DNA from: Agrostemma githago
Taxonomy: Eukaryota > Streptophyta > Magnoliopsida > Caryophyllales > Caryophyllaceae
DNA: 64,000 bases
Assembly (NCBI GenBank): GCA_958450325.1
Contig: OY288243.1
Location: 67,626,606 to 67,690,605, forward strand
Reading direction: 5' to 3'
The position numbers and the translations under genes were made by a program. A model generated the notes under the pieces. It was not told the origin of the DNA, ran no database searches, and worked only from the letters and a program-made list of their open reading frames with translations. Of the stretch, positions 43,782 to 55,602 are shown piece after piece. The first letter of the stretch is position 1. Every line of letters starts with the position of its first letter.

Positions 43782-45065
43782 ATGGAACTCAATAATATTG
43801 ATCTGAATTCTGCGGGGGAGACTGATCGCACGCCGGAGGAAGGCCTTCCAGAGATTGACTGGGAAGTTGAGGAGGATGTCCCGCCTGGGGACCACGGTTT
43901 GTGCATGGTGGGGAGGCTGTGGACAGAACGGTCGTTGAATTTGCGGGCCCTTATCGATACTATGATAGGGGAATGGAAGCCGAAAAAGGGGGTCGTGGGG
44001 GAGGTCGTGGATCGTAAGTTGAAGGTGGTGACTTTCAAGTTTGAATGTGCCCTAGACAAAATGCGAGTCATGGCCGAACAACCGTGGCACTTCGAGCGAC
44101 ACCTCTTGGTTCTCTCTGATCTACGTAACGATGCTATTCCGTCTGAGGTACCTCTCTTTTTCTCTCCTATTTGGGTCCGGGTGTATGATCTCCCGATTCT
44201 GGGTAGACTGAAGGTTGAGAACGCTGTCAATATTGGCAATATGATTGGCACTTTCTTAGAAGTTGACAACTCTGTAAATCCTGAGATTAATAGGTCGATG
44301 AGGCTGAAAGTCATCCTTGATGTTCGGCGAGCTTTGGTCGACACCATTGGTCTTCGGATGAAGGGAGGGAAACAATGGAGGGTTAAGGTATGCTATGAAA
44401 GCCTTCCCCTATTTTGTTACGTATGCGGCCACTTAGGCCACGGTGAGAAGGATTGCGGGGAACGGAAGGGCCCCATAGGGGAGGGAAGGCGTTATGGGGA
44501 TTGGCTAAAAGCCTCTCCATGGCGGGTGGCGTCTAAGGGTGAGGGTAGTGGGGACAACCGAAGTTATAAGAGTGAAAGGAAACTCTTCGGTGATGATGAT
44601 GCTAAAAGTGTTGAGCAGGAGGAGTTATCCCGGATGGTCGAACTGCTACGTGGGGTCTCTTTGAAGGGGGAGTCGGGAGGGAAGAAGGGGGAGTCCGGAA
44701 AGGTGGAGGATATGAGGTCAGCTGGGGAGAAGGTGAATAAGGCGGGGGCTCCTTTACAAACTCTCCGACAGGAGATAATCCCGGCCCCGAAGTCGCAGGG
44801 AGGAACAAGACAAGGGAGTATGGTGGTTAGGAAATTTCTTAAAGTCACTAGGGAGGTGGGAAGCGAGAGAGGAGGTAGGAGTTCTGTGGTTGTGGGGAAT
44901 GAGGCTGTAGCAGGTCAAAAACGTAAGGGCCTGGAGGTGGTCGAACCCGATAAGGGCGAAGACACTGTCATGCCAGAGAAGAGGAGGAAGGGGGGGTATG
45001 AGGGGATGGATATGATTTTTTCAGTAGCGGACGTTGGCGATAACCAGCGCCGCGAACAACAATGA
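43782..45065 (+). CDS. LINE ORF1, gag-like RNA-binding protein
   Basis: A 427-residue open frame. Residues about 40-190 carry the DUF4283-type domain common to plant LINE ORF1 (GLCMVGRLWTERSLN, FKFECALDKMRVMAEQPWHF, FFSPIWVRVYDLP). A CCHC knuckle, CYVCGHLGHGEKDC, follows at about 210-225, then a Gly/Lys/Glu-rich, probably disordered tail. It should bind LINE RNA and chaperone target-primed reverse transcription. The Met at 43782 is the first in frame after the 5' UTR and gives the conserved N-terminus. The stop overlaps the ORF2 start (ATGA, 45062-45065), suggesting termination-reinitiation. The frame appears intact. Confidence 0.92.
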   Translation: MELNNIDLNSAGETDRTPEEGLPEIDWEVEEDVPPGDHGLCMVGRLWTERSLNLRALIDTMIGEWKPKKGVVGEVVDRKLKVVTFKFECALDKMRVMAEQPWHFERHLLVLSDLRNDAIPSEVPLFFSPIWVRVYDLPILGRLKVENAVNIGNMIGTFLEVDNSVNPEINRSMRLKVILDVRRALVDTIGLRMKGGKQWRVKVCYESLPLFCYVCGHLGHGEKDCGERKGPIGEGRRYGDWLKASPWRVASKGEGSGDNRSYKSERKLFGDDDAKSVEQEELSRMVELLRGVSLKGESGGKKGESGKVEDMRSAGEKVNKAGAPLQTLRQEIIPAPKSQGGTRQGSMVVRKFLKVTREVGSERGGRSSVVVGNEAVAGQKRKGLEVVEPDKGEDTVMPEKRRKGGYEGMDMIFSVADVGDNQRREQQ

Positions 45066-48000
45066 AAATCCTAAGTTGGAACTGTCAGGGGTTGGGCAAC
45101 CCCCTGACGATTGGCTCCCTCACCGAGCAGTGCTGGAGGGAGTGCCCAAACATCGTCTTCGTTATGGAGACGATGTGTAGTGGGAGTGATCTCACTAGGT
45201 TACGAGGTAGATGTGGCTAAAAGGATGGTATTTGTGTGGGGAGTAGAGGTCATTCGGGTGGGTTGGGGTTATGGTGGAAGGATATTGATGCGGAGTTGGT
45301 CTCTTACGATAAGAACCATGTTGTTGTGGAAGTGAAGGGAACAAATGGCGGGGCGAGGTGGAGGGCTGCTGGGATATATGGTTGGCCGGAGAATGTCAAT
45401 AAGCATAAAACGTGGGACATGATGCGTCGGATTTGTAGAGCATCGCCGGTCCCGATTATTTTGTTTGGTGATTTTAACGAAATCTTGGTCTCGGGCGAGA
45501 AGGAGGGGGGCAGACCGCGAAGACAGCCATATATGGATGCTTTTCGGGATGCGTTGGATGATTGCGCGCTCTTTGACTTGGGATTTACTGGCAGCCCCTT
45601 CACATGGTTTCGAGGTCGTCATGTTAGGAATTTCATTCGTGAACGTCTTGATAGGGCTGTGGCATCGGGGGAGTGGAGCTCTCTGTTTCCTTCGGCAAAG
45701 GTGATTGTCAAGCCTATTTTTGCGTCGGACCATGCTCCCATATTGATTCAACTCGATAATGTCCAGGAGACCACGTTTCAAGGGCGACCCTTTCGTTTCG
45801 AGCCCATGTGGCTATCCGATTCTCAGTGCGGGGAGGTTGTTAGAAAAGCATGGGAGCCGGGAGGGAGTGAGGACGTGTTGTCAAAGGTGAGGAATTGCTC
45901 CGACAGCCTGCGCCAGTGGGCTAAACGAAAGTTCGGGGACGTGAACAGGCGTCTCAGAGAGAAAGAAGTTGCTTTGGGAGTTTGGCAAAGAAAACCGGCA
46001 TCTGCGGACATGCTAGCTAAGTGTCAGGATTTGGCACGTGAGGTAGCGGAGCTCCGTAATCAGGTGGAAACCTTCTGGAGAACCCGGGCTAAGGCAAATG
46101 AGTTACGAGACGGGGACCGAAACACCGCTTACTTTCACCACAAGGCGAAACAAAGAAGGAAACGAAACACTATTTCAGGTTTGGAGGATGAGTCGGGGGC
46201 ATGGCTAACGGGCGAAGCGGATGTCCAGAGAATTGTGTCTGACTATTTTTCGGAGCTGTTCTCGTCGAGTAATCCAACTGAGGTTGAGGAGGTGGCAGAT
46301 AACATTTCGAGGGTGGTCACACCAGAACAAAACGCGGTCCTAGACAGGCCCATTACAGACGACGAGGTTCTTGAGGCTTTGTCTCAAATGCATCCGAATA
46401 AAGCACCCGGTTTGGACGGTATGAGTGCCCTTTTTTTCCAAAAATATTGGAATATTGTTGGGGGCGATGTGTGTGCCATGGTCAGGAGATGGTGGGAGGG
46501 CGGAGGAGACCTTAGTGATATCAATGCAACGGTGGTTGTTCTCATCCCAAAATGCCCTTCTCCACGCAGCTTGACGGAGTATCGCCCGATTAGCCTTTGT
46601 AATGTGCTTTATAAAATCATATCCAAAACGCTCGCCAATCGTCTCAAACCGCTCTTGGATGGGATAATTATTTCGGAGAATCAAAGTGCTTTTACTCCGG
46701 GTCGGTTGATTACTGATAACGCGCTTATTGCTTTTGAAACTTTCCATTGTATGAAGAGGGGGGGTGAAGGTAAGGCGGGGACGATTGCTCTTAAACTTGA
46801 TATGAGCAAGGCGTATGACCGGGTGGAGTGGTGTTTCCTGGAACGGGTGCTAACCCGAGCTGGCTTCTCGTCCGGGTGGGTGCGCCGCGTGATGGAGTGT
46901 GTTAGCTCTGTGACCCATACTTTTCGGGTTAATGGTAAGGTCATGGGCGCGGTTCAACCCAAGAGGGGTCTTCGTCAAGGTGATCCGATTTCCCCTTACC
47001 TTTTTCTCTTTTGTGTTGATGTTTTCTCCCATATGATTAGGAAAGCTTCAGAGGCAAGCTTAATTCACGGGGCTAAGGTGTGTCGGGCTGCCCCTAGAGT
47101 GTCGCACCTTTTTTTCGCAGATGATTGTATCCTTTTTGCTCGAGCAATTGAAAGGGAATGCTCTATTTTAGCTAATATTATTAGCCAGTTTGAGATGGCA
47201 TCGGGGCAGAAAATTAATTTCTCAAAATCCGAGATTGTTTTCAGTAAGAAGGTTGTTGTTAGTAGGCGGGAGGGGTTGCGAAGGATTTTCAATGTGAGGG
47301 AGGTCGATAGGCATGAGAAGTACTTGGGTTTACCGACGATTATAGGCAGATCGAAGAAGGCTATCTTTTCGGGATTGAAGGAACGTATCTGGAAGAAGCT
47401 CCAAGGGTGGAAAGAACGGCTGCTCTCAAAGCCGGGGAAGGAAGTGGTGATCAAGGCTCTAGCTCAAGCAATTCCGACCTATATGGTGAGTCTCTTTGCG
47501 GTTCCGGAAGGAGTCCTGGATGAGATTCATAGTACCATTGCTAAGTTTTGGTGGGGGTCGACGGACCAGAAACGTAAGCTCCTCTGGTGGTCCTGGGAGA
47601 AGATGTGTCAACCAAAAAGGCTTGGCGGGATGGGATTTAGAGATCTGAAGACCTTTAACCAGGCTTTATTGGCAAAACAGGTGTGGCGGTTTCTTACCAG
47701 ACCCGAGTCGCGGGTGTGCAGGGTTTTTCGGGCGCGATATTTCAAAAATTGCTCGGTGATTGAGGCAAGACGGGGTTATGACCCTAGTTTTGTTTGGAGG
47801 AGCATTTGGAATGCTAAACCTATTATTTTGGATGGCTTGCAATGGCGAATAGGGAATGGAGCGAGTGTCGGTGTGTGGGATTGGGCCTGGATCAAGGTGG
47901 AGGGCAGGTGGCGTATTCCGAGTCTGAATCTGGAGGCTGACCCGGCTTTGGTGGTTGCTGACTTGATCGATTGTACCAGGAAGGAGTGGCGAACTGATCT

Positions 48001-49105
48001 AATTTCTGAGTTGTTTATCCCGATGGAGGCTAAGGCCGTTCTTAGCATTCCCCTTAGCTCTAGACTGCCCGCGGACCAGCTGTACTGGTGGCCGAGCAGG
48101 GACGGGGAGTATACTGTCAAAGCGGGGTATTGGTTTGGCAGGAACTCTCAGGCTCCGTTTGTGGTCGAAGGCGAGGCTGGTACTGAGGTTTGGAGAGTGA
48201 TTTGGGGGCTGAACACTATTCCCAAAATCAATCACTTGCTATGGAGGGCGTGTTCAAATACTCTAGGCGTGAGGGTCAATCTTGCCCATCGCCATTGCGC
48301 TCCGGATTCGATGTGCACCTGTTGCGGGTGTGATGTTGAGACAGTCTCCCATGCTTTTTTTGAGTGTGGTTGGGTAAGTGCTATTTGGGATGTAAGTGAA
48401 TTTAGTGAGCTTGTCTCGGAGGGAGCACATCTTTCTTTCGTTAACAGGTTGATCGGTTTGTTGGTGAAAGTCAAGGATGACAGAAGACAACGCTTCCTGG
48501 CCATGATTTGGGCCATTTGGTACCTACGAAACCTTAGAGTTTTTGAGGATTGTCCTTCCGAGCCGACCCCTATTATTTCCGGTATGGTCACCATGGTGGA
48601 AGAGCATATGCGGTATAGAGCGGAGCTGCGTGTTGTTCCTGGACTGGCTGGCCCTGTTTCGTCGACGGTTTGGGCTTCCCCTCGGGTGGGCTTCATTAAA
48701 ATCAACTCGGACGCGGCCATCTTTGCGAACGGAGAGGTGGGGCTGGGTGTGGTTGGCCGGAATGCGGAGGGGCACATTGTCTTGGTAGGGAGCAGACGTG
48801 TTTTGGCAGGATGGGAGCCGTGTGTAGCAGAAGCTAAGGCAATGGAGTGGGGCCTGCAGGTCGCTGGGGAAAGGAGCTATGAACGGGTTGTGCTAGAGAG
48901 TGATTCCAAGATCGTAGTTGATGCAGTTCGGAAGGGTCGGGTGGCTAGGAATCAATTTGGCCTTGCGATAGAGGATATTCTTGCGTATAGATCGTCTTTT
49001 ACTCATTGTTATTGGTCTCATGTTAGGAGAGATGGCAACTGTGTAGCACATCATACGGCTCGTTTGTGCTCGAGAAGTGGGGAAGTATTGTTGTATGACC
49101 GCTAA
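45062..49105 (+). pseudogene. LINE ORF2: endonuclease, reverse transcriptase, RNase H, one internal stop
   Basis: ATG at 45062 begins MKILSWNCQGLGNP, the APE-type endonuclease start. An in-frame TAA at 45218-45220 (codon 53) breaks it; from 45236 it is open for 1289 codons. Endonuclease motifs: FGDFNEIL, FTGSPFTWF, ASDHAPIL. RT: EYRPISLCNVLYKIISKTLA, SAFTPGRLITDNALIAFE, KLDMSKAYDRVEW, palm FFADDCILFAR (about residue 684). Then the zinc-finger RVT region (INHLLWRACSNTLGVRVNL...CTCCGC) and a C-terminal RNase H (INSDAAIF, AEAKAMEWGL, LESDSKIV). All catalytic residues are visible. A single readthrough or reversion would restore the frame, so the copy is young. Confidence 0.93.
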
Positions 49106-49184
49106 TTTTCCGGAGGCTATTTTGGCCTTGGCGGAGATTGATTTAATATAAAAAAAAACCCTTTCTCACCAAAAAAAAAAAAAA
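49106..49184 (+). other. LINE 3' UTR and poly(A) tail
   Basis: A short 3' UTR ending in two A-rich runs, AATATAAAAAAAAACC and A(16), directly before the target duplication. This is the hallmark of target-primed reverse transcription. Confidence 0.92.
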
Positions 49185-49344
49185 AATACTCAAACTATCT
49201 ATAAAATGTTAACTCAAATTGAATTTTAATACTCCCTCTCAACCAAACAAATATTTATACTTACTATAAATTGACTAATCCAATAAAATTTTTACATTTA
49301 TCTTTTGGTAAAAGACTTCAACATATAATCTTTATATTCTTTAC

Positions 49345-49520
49345 ATTTTTCTAATGCTGGTCCAATGAGCACACGTTAATAAGCTATTTAAAGTAAGAAT
49401 CACATTGATATTGTCTTAAGTATGATAATTACAGTATAAGTTAATATATCAATTTCTCGTGATATTATCAATGTGTTTCTTATTGTAAATAGCTTATTAA
49501 CATGTGACGTTAGAAAAATT
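49345..49520. repeat. Foldback with ~50-bp arms
   Basis: The left arm with CACACGTTAATAAGCTATTT and AATCACATTGATATTGTC mirrors the right arm with ATTATCAATGTGTTTCTTAT and AAATAGCTTATTAACATGTG. The outer bases TTTTTCTAA / TTAGAAAAA extend it. It is probably a MITE remnant. A CTCCCTC word at 49230 may mark one original end. Confidence 0.8.
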
Positions 49521-49665
49521 GTTTACACAAAAACTACTACTACTATTTTTTTCCTTACTTTAATCTGAGTGGACACATAAACCTTTTGATTTACCAATAA
49601 TTCAGGTAAATGATTGAATGTAACGTATCATAAATGTGATTTCTTTCTTTCAATGAAAACATTTA

Positions 49666-49901
49666 CTCCCTCCGTACTTTTATATGACGTTTTGCTTTTT
49701 TGAGGTGAGACTTTGACTTTAATTTTTATGTAAATATAATATTCCAAAAAATTTTAAAATTGCACCATAAAATTCCTCACGAATTTTTTTTTTCAAATGA
49801 GTAACATTTCATAGTATTTTTCCTTATGTTGTGAGAGATATTGAAGAGAGAAGGGGTTATCTCGAAAACTGAGAATGACTTATATTAAAAAATAGAGGGA
49901 G
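49666..49901. mobile_element. Stowaway MITE, second family
   Basis: TA-CTCCCTCCGTACTTTTATAT at the left and AAAAAATAGAGGGAG-TA at the right, 236 bp, TA duplications at 49664-49665 and 49902-49903. The interior is AT-rich without coding. Confidence 0.88.
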
Positions 49902-49959
49902 TATAATTCATTTATTGTTATGAAATCAGCCCTAATCTCCAAGTGTTGAACATGCACTA

Positions 49960-50045
49960 TTGGCAGACATGCACTGGCCGATGGAAAGACCAACATGCAT
50001 TGGCCGATGGAATGACCAACATACATTGGTTGGTAGGTCTTATAG
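49960..50045. repeat. Short tandem repeat, ~25 bp x 3
   Basis: Three imperfect units of ACATGCAYTGGCCGATGGAA plus KGACCA, the last one diverged (ACATACATTGGTTGG). GCCGATGG/CCGATGGG words recur at 50069. Confidence 0.8.
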
Positions 50046-50790
50046 CCATGCGAGGTCTACATCTACCGATGGGATAGTTAATTAAGTGTCTGATAGTCGG
50101 TGCATAGGCTAAATCGTACACTCATATGGTACTATTCAAAAAATAAAGAACTCAAAGGTAGCTTCTTTTGAAGCATTTTTCCAACAAAAATGACTAAATC
50201 CGATTACCAATTAAACATAAACCTAGCCAGAGGCACATAAGCACACATGCTGAAAATAGCATTCTGTTTTTTGAGTTCCAAATAAATACCTACCTATACA
50301 AGAGACCTCAATTCCTCACTACTAACAGAGTCCAGACTTTATATAAGCCACTTCTCTAAGTGATCGCTCCAAAAATGTTGATAGTGTTCATCACAAATGG
50401 GTGCAGGGACAAGAATGTTACCATACAGTTGAGTCGAGTCTGGTGTCGAGTATAGTGAAGCTTTTTCAGAATCATGACTACGCCCAAACCGGGTGGTGAC
50501 TCTACGCTAACAGTGTAGAAACTCTCGTTCGTGCTGCAAATCTTGGTGAGTGTTCTTCTTACCATCACTCGATGTTCGAACCAGTGAGACACGACTATTG
50601 ATGAGTAATTCAGGTTAGAATTTTTTTCTTTAAAGCGTCGGGGCAAGAAAACCCCCTTGGGGAGTGTCTCAGCAACAAGCTTTACGGTGGTTACATACAT
50701 TGTAGCTGAGGTAGCACAAGCTAGAAATGATATTAATCAACAACTCCCGCCCCAAGGTCATAAGGGGTTACCACCTTTGCTGGAGTATAT

Positions 50791-50831
<41 letters not shown>

Positions 50832-51784
50832 AAATTTTGATATTTAATTTCAATGTTCGACCCTATAACGGTCATGAATGAACCTGCTGAATACTCTGTA
50901 TATTTTTATATTGAATACAATATATTTTTGTACTAATTATAAAGTTAACTCAATATATTTTTTTTATTGTACTCAATATATTTTTGTACTGCGATTAATA
51001 TATTTTGGTATTAACCTTAATAAATTACTTCGTCCGCCCCTTTTTAGCCCCTTGTTTGGCTCACTAGTTTGTCATAAGAGGTCGCCACCTACTCTATTGA
51101 TATTGGCTCTACAATATCTGACACATGTGGAAAAGTCATCGATGTTCCAAATATAAGGTTTAACAAAGGAGCCTTGTTTTCGGGGAGAGCGATTTTCGTG
51201 TCATTCGATATCCAAGAGCTGGGGATATAGACACCTGTGCCACAATATCCGATTGCAAAAAAAAATCTTTAACTGTTTTACGTGGTAAACATGGAAGAGA
51301 AAATATATACGGTACTATCTGTGTGTGTACCTTGGTAAGATTTGGAAAATCAGGTCAAGATCGTCTTGGTGAGAAATGGGCATGACAGGTACGGTGCGGG
51401 TTTATAAGACAAAATCGTTCTCTGGCTAAGATAGTTGTCATAAGGTTCTTAACAAATTAATCGTTATGTTAAGAATCTGTATATGGCGGTTGCTCAGACT
51501 ATTATAATCCAAGGAGCGAAATTGTTAACAAAATAAAGGTATGGGCCGGAATTCCTTGCTAGCAGATGACAATGATTTATTTTTGAACAACATGGAGTGC
51601 TCCAATAGCAATAATGTCTTCTAATAAGTTCTTTGGTTTCTCATCATTTCTAATGAATAAAGGCAGAATATCAATAGTGTCTAGTATAACATCGTCAAAG
51701 GCAGCTAGGATACTTGATCTGGAGCAGCCAAAGAATTCACACATTTTGTAAGAGGCTATGCGTGATGACGATGCTATGCCTCTC
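50046..51784. other. Unassigned sequence, no gene supported
   Basis: The longest frame (50356-50700, minus, 114 codons) has no recognisable domain and no supporting features, so I do not call it. A (GATA)n microsatellite occupies about 50789-50830. TTTTTGTACT/CAATATA words repeat at 50910-51000. Nothing else seen. Confidence 0.5.
50789..50830. repeat. (TAGA)n microsatellite
   Basis: About ten perfect GATA/TAGA units. Confidence 0.97.
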
Positions 51785-53591
51785 TGTGGACATGACGTAG
51801 GTCCACCCCGACGCGGCCACGCGCGGGTTTGGGTAGGCGAATGAATCTCGTGGTGAGATTGTTCTCGGGTTGAAATTTAAGTCAAAGTTGGAGTCGCCAC
51901 CGAATTTTGTGGTTATTCGGAACCGTTCGAGCCCACTCTATGTCGTCATGGGCTATACACAAAGTACGGCCCATTTCGATTTCAGAGTTTATGGGGCTCG
52001 TTCCTTTGCATTACAATACCGATACCGTTTACACCGGCTTTCTTGTATAGAATGACTCTCGTGTGCCAACGATTTCGGGCATCCGGAAACCGAGGTTCTG
52101 AGTAAGGGATGAGGGTACGTGTTGGGAAGCCCACTAAGGACACCCAACCCCGCCCGCACTTAGCGGCCTCTACTAAGACATCGTTCGTGTTTGTGTACGC
52201 GCGCTAGTAAAACGACTAAATGATATGCAAACAGCGTTTTCGGCTAAGCATGCGAATTTAATGTGAGCTACGTCATTTTAATGCATCTTGCTTCACGTCA
52301 AAGTGATTTAGCATGTGATGTTCATTTAAATAAATAAATGGCAAACATCGAAAATAGAAAACTCGTAAATAAATTACAAATTACACGGGCGGAATACAAC
52401 CCGGAATTCACAATACAACGAGCAATAAAATAGAATGATCGAATTATAAGCGGCAAATGCTAACTAGAAACGGACCCGTATATAATAAATATAAACTAGA
52501 CCGTAAGTCGTGTGAATGGACGAACTTCGATTAAATACACATTATATTGTGTACTAAACGAAGGACGGAGATATGGGTCCTAGGCGTGATGCTAGCCCGA
52601 TCCCAAATCTCGATGCCTTGTCCCGACTTAACACATCGAAAATTGGCGTCTAGATTAGTCATGTATCGGATACGACTAAAGAGTCGTCAACACAAGACTA
52701 ATAGTGAGAGACGATCGATCAAAGTCGTTTAAGTGAAATGATATGCATGAGTTTTGAATAAGGAATCACGTGATTGATTTTACACGTGACGACTAAGTCG
52801 TAAAAAAAAGGACGAGGCTCGGATGATGAAATAAAGCGCTCGTCTTGTTGGGCTAAAGGACCCATTCGATCGAGTCATGACATGGACTCGATCGAGTGCG
52901 CCTTCGAACTAGCTACTGCCCGGTTTTTGGGGTGCTACTCGATCGAGTGGCCCATGGCACTCGGTCGACTGCCCCCTGTACGAGTTATAACTCGTTTCGG
53001 AAAAGGTGGCTATTCCGATTTATTTACTTTTAAATCGATGGTTGGCCGAGTTAAATAGAAATATGGCATGATTTAAATTTAACTCGGTTTCCGGTGCTAT
53101 AATTGTGTAATATACGATTATAATACCGTCATCGGAAATTTGTGAAAAATGTTATTATGGGATTGAAAAATTTGATTAGCGACGAAATGATGTTCCTCCG
53201 CATCACAACATCGAAACTAATCCTAGCGGATTATGTGATGTCGGTTTTCACATCAACGGATTCCGTGCTAATCTTAGAAATGGAATCAAACACGTTCAAC
53301 TATGATCGACCACGATCACATTACGCCCTTGAGTACATTGGGGCGGCGCTCCTCGAAAGGGTGCCACCTCCATCGTGACTCGTAAAGGGATTAAACGGAC
53401 TTTAGATGGTCGTCATAGTCAAACGGGTTCGAACCCGATTTTATTATTATGTACGTATACGCGGTAAATAAATGTTAAATGTTAGAATGCGAAGAAATAA
53501 AAAGTTAGTAACGAAATTGAAAAGTTAGTAAACGATAACTAAAATGTTAGTGTTAGTGTTAGTATACATAAAATTAAAACTTAGTGTGTTA

Positions 53592-53636
<45 letters not shown>

Positions 53637-54571
53637 TATACATAAATATATAAACATAAAAATAATAAGAAGAGGGGAGAAAGGATGTCGGGGTTTGAAT
53701 TACACCCTCAACCTACATGCTTAATGGCCTCGGAAACGAACTCGTAATAGCAACGGGAGCACGGGAGTGTCGAGATATGTAGGGTGAGTTATGGTGTGTG
53801 TCTTTGACGAGTTTTGATCTCGGGATTTTGAATGTATTTGTGTGTGTGTGTGTGTATGAGTGCCTAGAACTCAAGGGTGATGAATGTATGAAGGTTGAAG
53901 GTGTAGTGTAAAATGTGACTGATTTTGGGTTGCCAAAATGCTGTAAGTGTAAGGTGATTAGGGTTGGAAAAGGTTATGTAAAAAAGTTGTAGTGTCAAAA
54001 AGTTGTTCCTTTGTGATGGGTGATGATGGGGTATTTATAGGACAAATACCCCGGTTCAGGGTCACTCGATCGAGTGGCGCGGGTGCACTCGACCGAGTGC
54101 CCGGTCTGGGTCTGGATCGGCTGGTTTATGGCCTTACTCGACCGAGTGGATGTGAGCCACTCGATCGAGTGGAAGGGAGTGTAAATAGGGCATGATTTGT
54201 TGCCTATTTTTGAATGAGATTTGGTTGATTTCGTTGTTGAGTCTTGATTCATTTTGTGTATTTGGACATAATGTGAGGCTGGTTCGTCTCGGGATTCGAC
54301 CTTGACCGGGTTTTGACTCGGTCGCTAAAAGATGGTTTTATTTCCGGTGACGGTTTTGACCCAAATTAGTCTCATTTTACTCGGGACGACCCACTGGGCC
54401 TGAATTTGAGGTTGGTTTTGAGAGATTTGTACTCCGCTAAAAGCCCACATCGGATACTATTGATTCCGAGTCCGTATTCGAGCGTATTAAGTCACGTTTA
54501 CGTCCGATCATCATCGGTTTTTTTTTCGGGAACTGCTATAGACACTAGCAGGCAAAATGCGGGTGTCTACA
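51785..54571 (-). repeat. Solo LTR of a Ty3/gypsy element, 2.8 kb
   Basis: On the minus strand it runs from TGTAGACACCCGCATTTTG (54571) to GACCTACGTCATGTCCACA (51785), with TG...CA ends. The 5-bp duplication CTCTC is at 51780-51784 and 54572-54576. There is no internal region or second LTR, so it arose by LTR-LTR recombination. It contains GGTGGCGACTCC near its end, a (TAA)n microsatellite (53588-53634) and two clusters of an ACTCGATCGAGT dyad motif (52866-52975, 54064-54172). The short frames inside are not coding. Confidence 0.9.
53588..53634. repeat. (AAT)n microsatellite
   Basis: About 15 perfect AAT units inside the solo LTR, an obvious length-variable site. Confidence 0.95.
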
Positions 54572-54686
54572 CTCTCGATGTCCTAACAGCTGTGCTATTG
54601 CATAATAGGAAACATTGTGTGTCAGAATCCTTGTTAGCTTTCCGCAAAAAAAAATACAAAGAAATGGTTGCATTCAGTTTTATGTA

Positions 54687-54945
54687 CTCCCTCAAGTCAA
54701 TTTCACTCTTCACTTTTCTTTTTTTTGACAATATTCACAGGTAAGGAGAATCTTCGATATTCTCAATAATCTATAAGAGATGATATATGTCCATATGAGA
54801 TCTTGTTTCATCTTTTGGAGTATATTATTAATATCAAAATTCTATATTGTCTACTAACATATAATAAAAGATATTAACAACACAAAACGTGCATTGCCAA
54901 CCATGAAAAAGCAAATGCGAAGAGTGGAGTTGAATAGAGGGGCAC
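54687..54945. mobile_element. Stowaway MITE, copy 2 of the first family
   Basis: TA-CTCCCTCAAGTCAATTTCAC to GAGTGGAGTTGAATAGAGG, 259 bp like copy 1 at 43045. It shares GAATCTTCGATATTCTC and TATTATTAATATCAAA. The ends are more diverged, so this copy is older. Confidence 0.85.
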
Positions 54946-55602
54946 TAGTTTAGGCCATGAGCAAATACACAACTTTTTATGACAATAATTTGTTAATAAT
55001 GACTTTAAATTTTAAATATATGCTCTGTATATGTTAAAATTAAATTTAGCTTATGTTGTATCGATAATTTAACTAATTCTTTATTAATTACCTCATAATA
55101 TACACCCAATTTTTATTTATTGCCCAATTTCTATAAAAAAAAAACTTCTCACATATATTCATGAAATTGGGTAATAAATAAAAATCGGAGAGATTATTAT
55201 GAATACGGATTTTTATATAATATGGAGTATACATTTTATTGGGCCATTTCTATCAATGATTTTCTTACGTCTTTATTTGTTATTCCAAAACATTATTTTT
55301 TGTCTTTATCTCTCATACAAATGGATTTAAACCGGGTGACGGATGAATCGGGTGATGGATTGGGTTCGGTTCGTGTGGAGATTTTCACCTGTCATACGAT
55401 CCATCCACCCATTTATAAATTAAAAGAAAAATTAATTTCACTCTTCATATACTCATATTTTTTTCAAAATCCTGAGAAAATCTTTTCTGTAATCACTTTG
55501 CTGGCCATCATCTTAGACTTTCTTTCTCTCTCTTAATTTGCGACCACCACCGAATCCCAAAAACTTTACGCATCTTACAAATTTTTATATTTGCTATTGC
55601 AT
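54946..55602. other. AT-rich sequence, no gene seen
   Basis: Contains an inverted pair around CACCCAATTTTTATTTATTGCCC / GGGTAATAAATAAAAATCGG (about 55095-55190), probably a decayed MITE. The frame 55222-55536 has no recognisable domain. Confidence 0.45.

Larger units (their letters stand above)
43534..49184 (+). mobile_element. L1-type LINE, full length, near intact
   Basis: Flanked by a 17-bp target duplication, AATACTCAAACTATCTA, at 43517-43533 and 49185-49201. It has a 5' UTR of about 250 bp, ORF1, ORF2 overlapping by ATGA, a short 3' UTR and a poly(A) tail ending at the right duplication. The only clear lesion is one stop codon early in ORF2. GC content is clearly higher than the surroundings. 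The long perfect TSD and open frames indicate recent insertion. Confidence 0.95.

Noticed and set aside
43782..44347. Minus-strand frames opposite LINE ORFs (e.g. 43727-44347, 48232-48777)
   Set aside because: Shadows of GC-rich LINE coding sequence with no own features.
50356..50700. 114-codon minus-strand frame
   Set aside because: No domain, no neighbours, no splice or promoter support; a chance frame is likely.
51890..51899. TGGCGACTCC as a primer binding site
   Set aside because: It resembles some gypsy PBS starts, but the CTCTC duplication shows it lies inside the LTR about 100 bp from its end.
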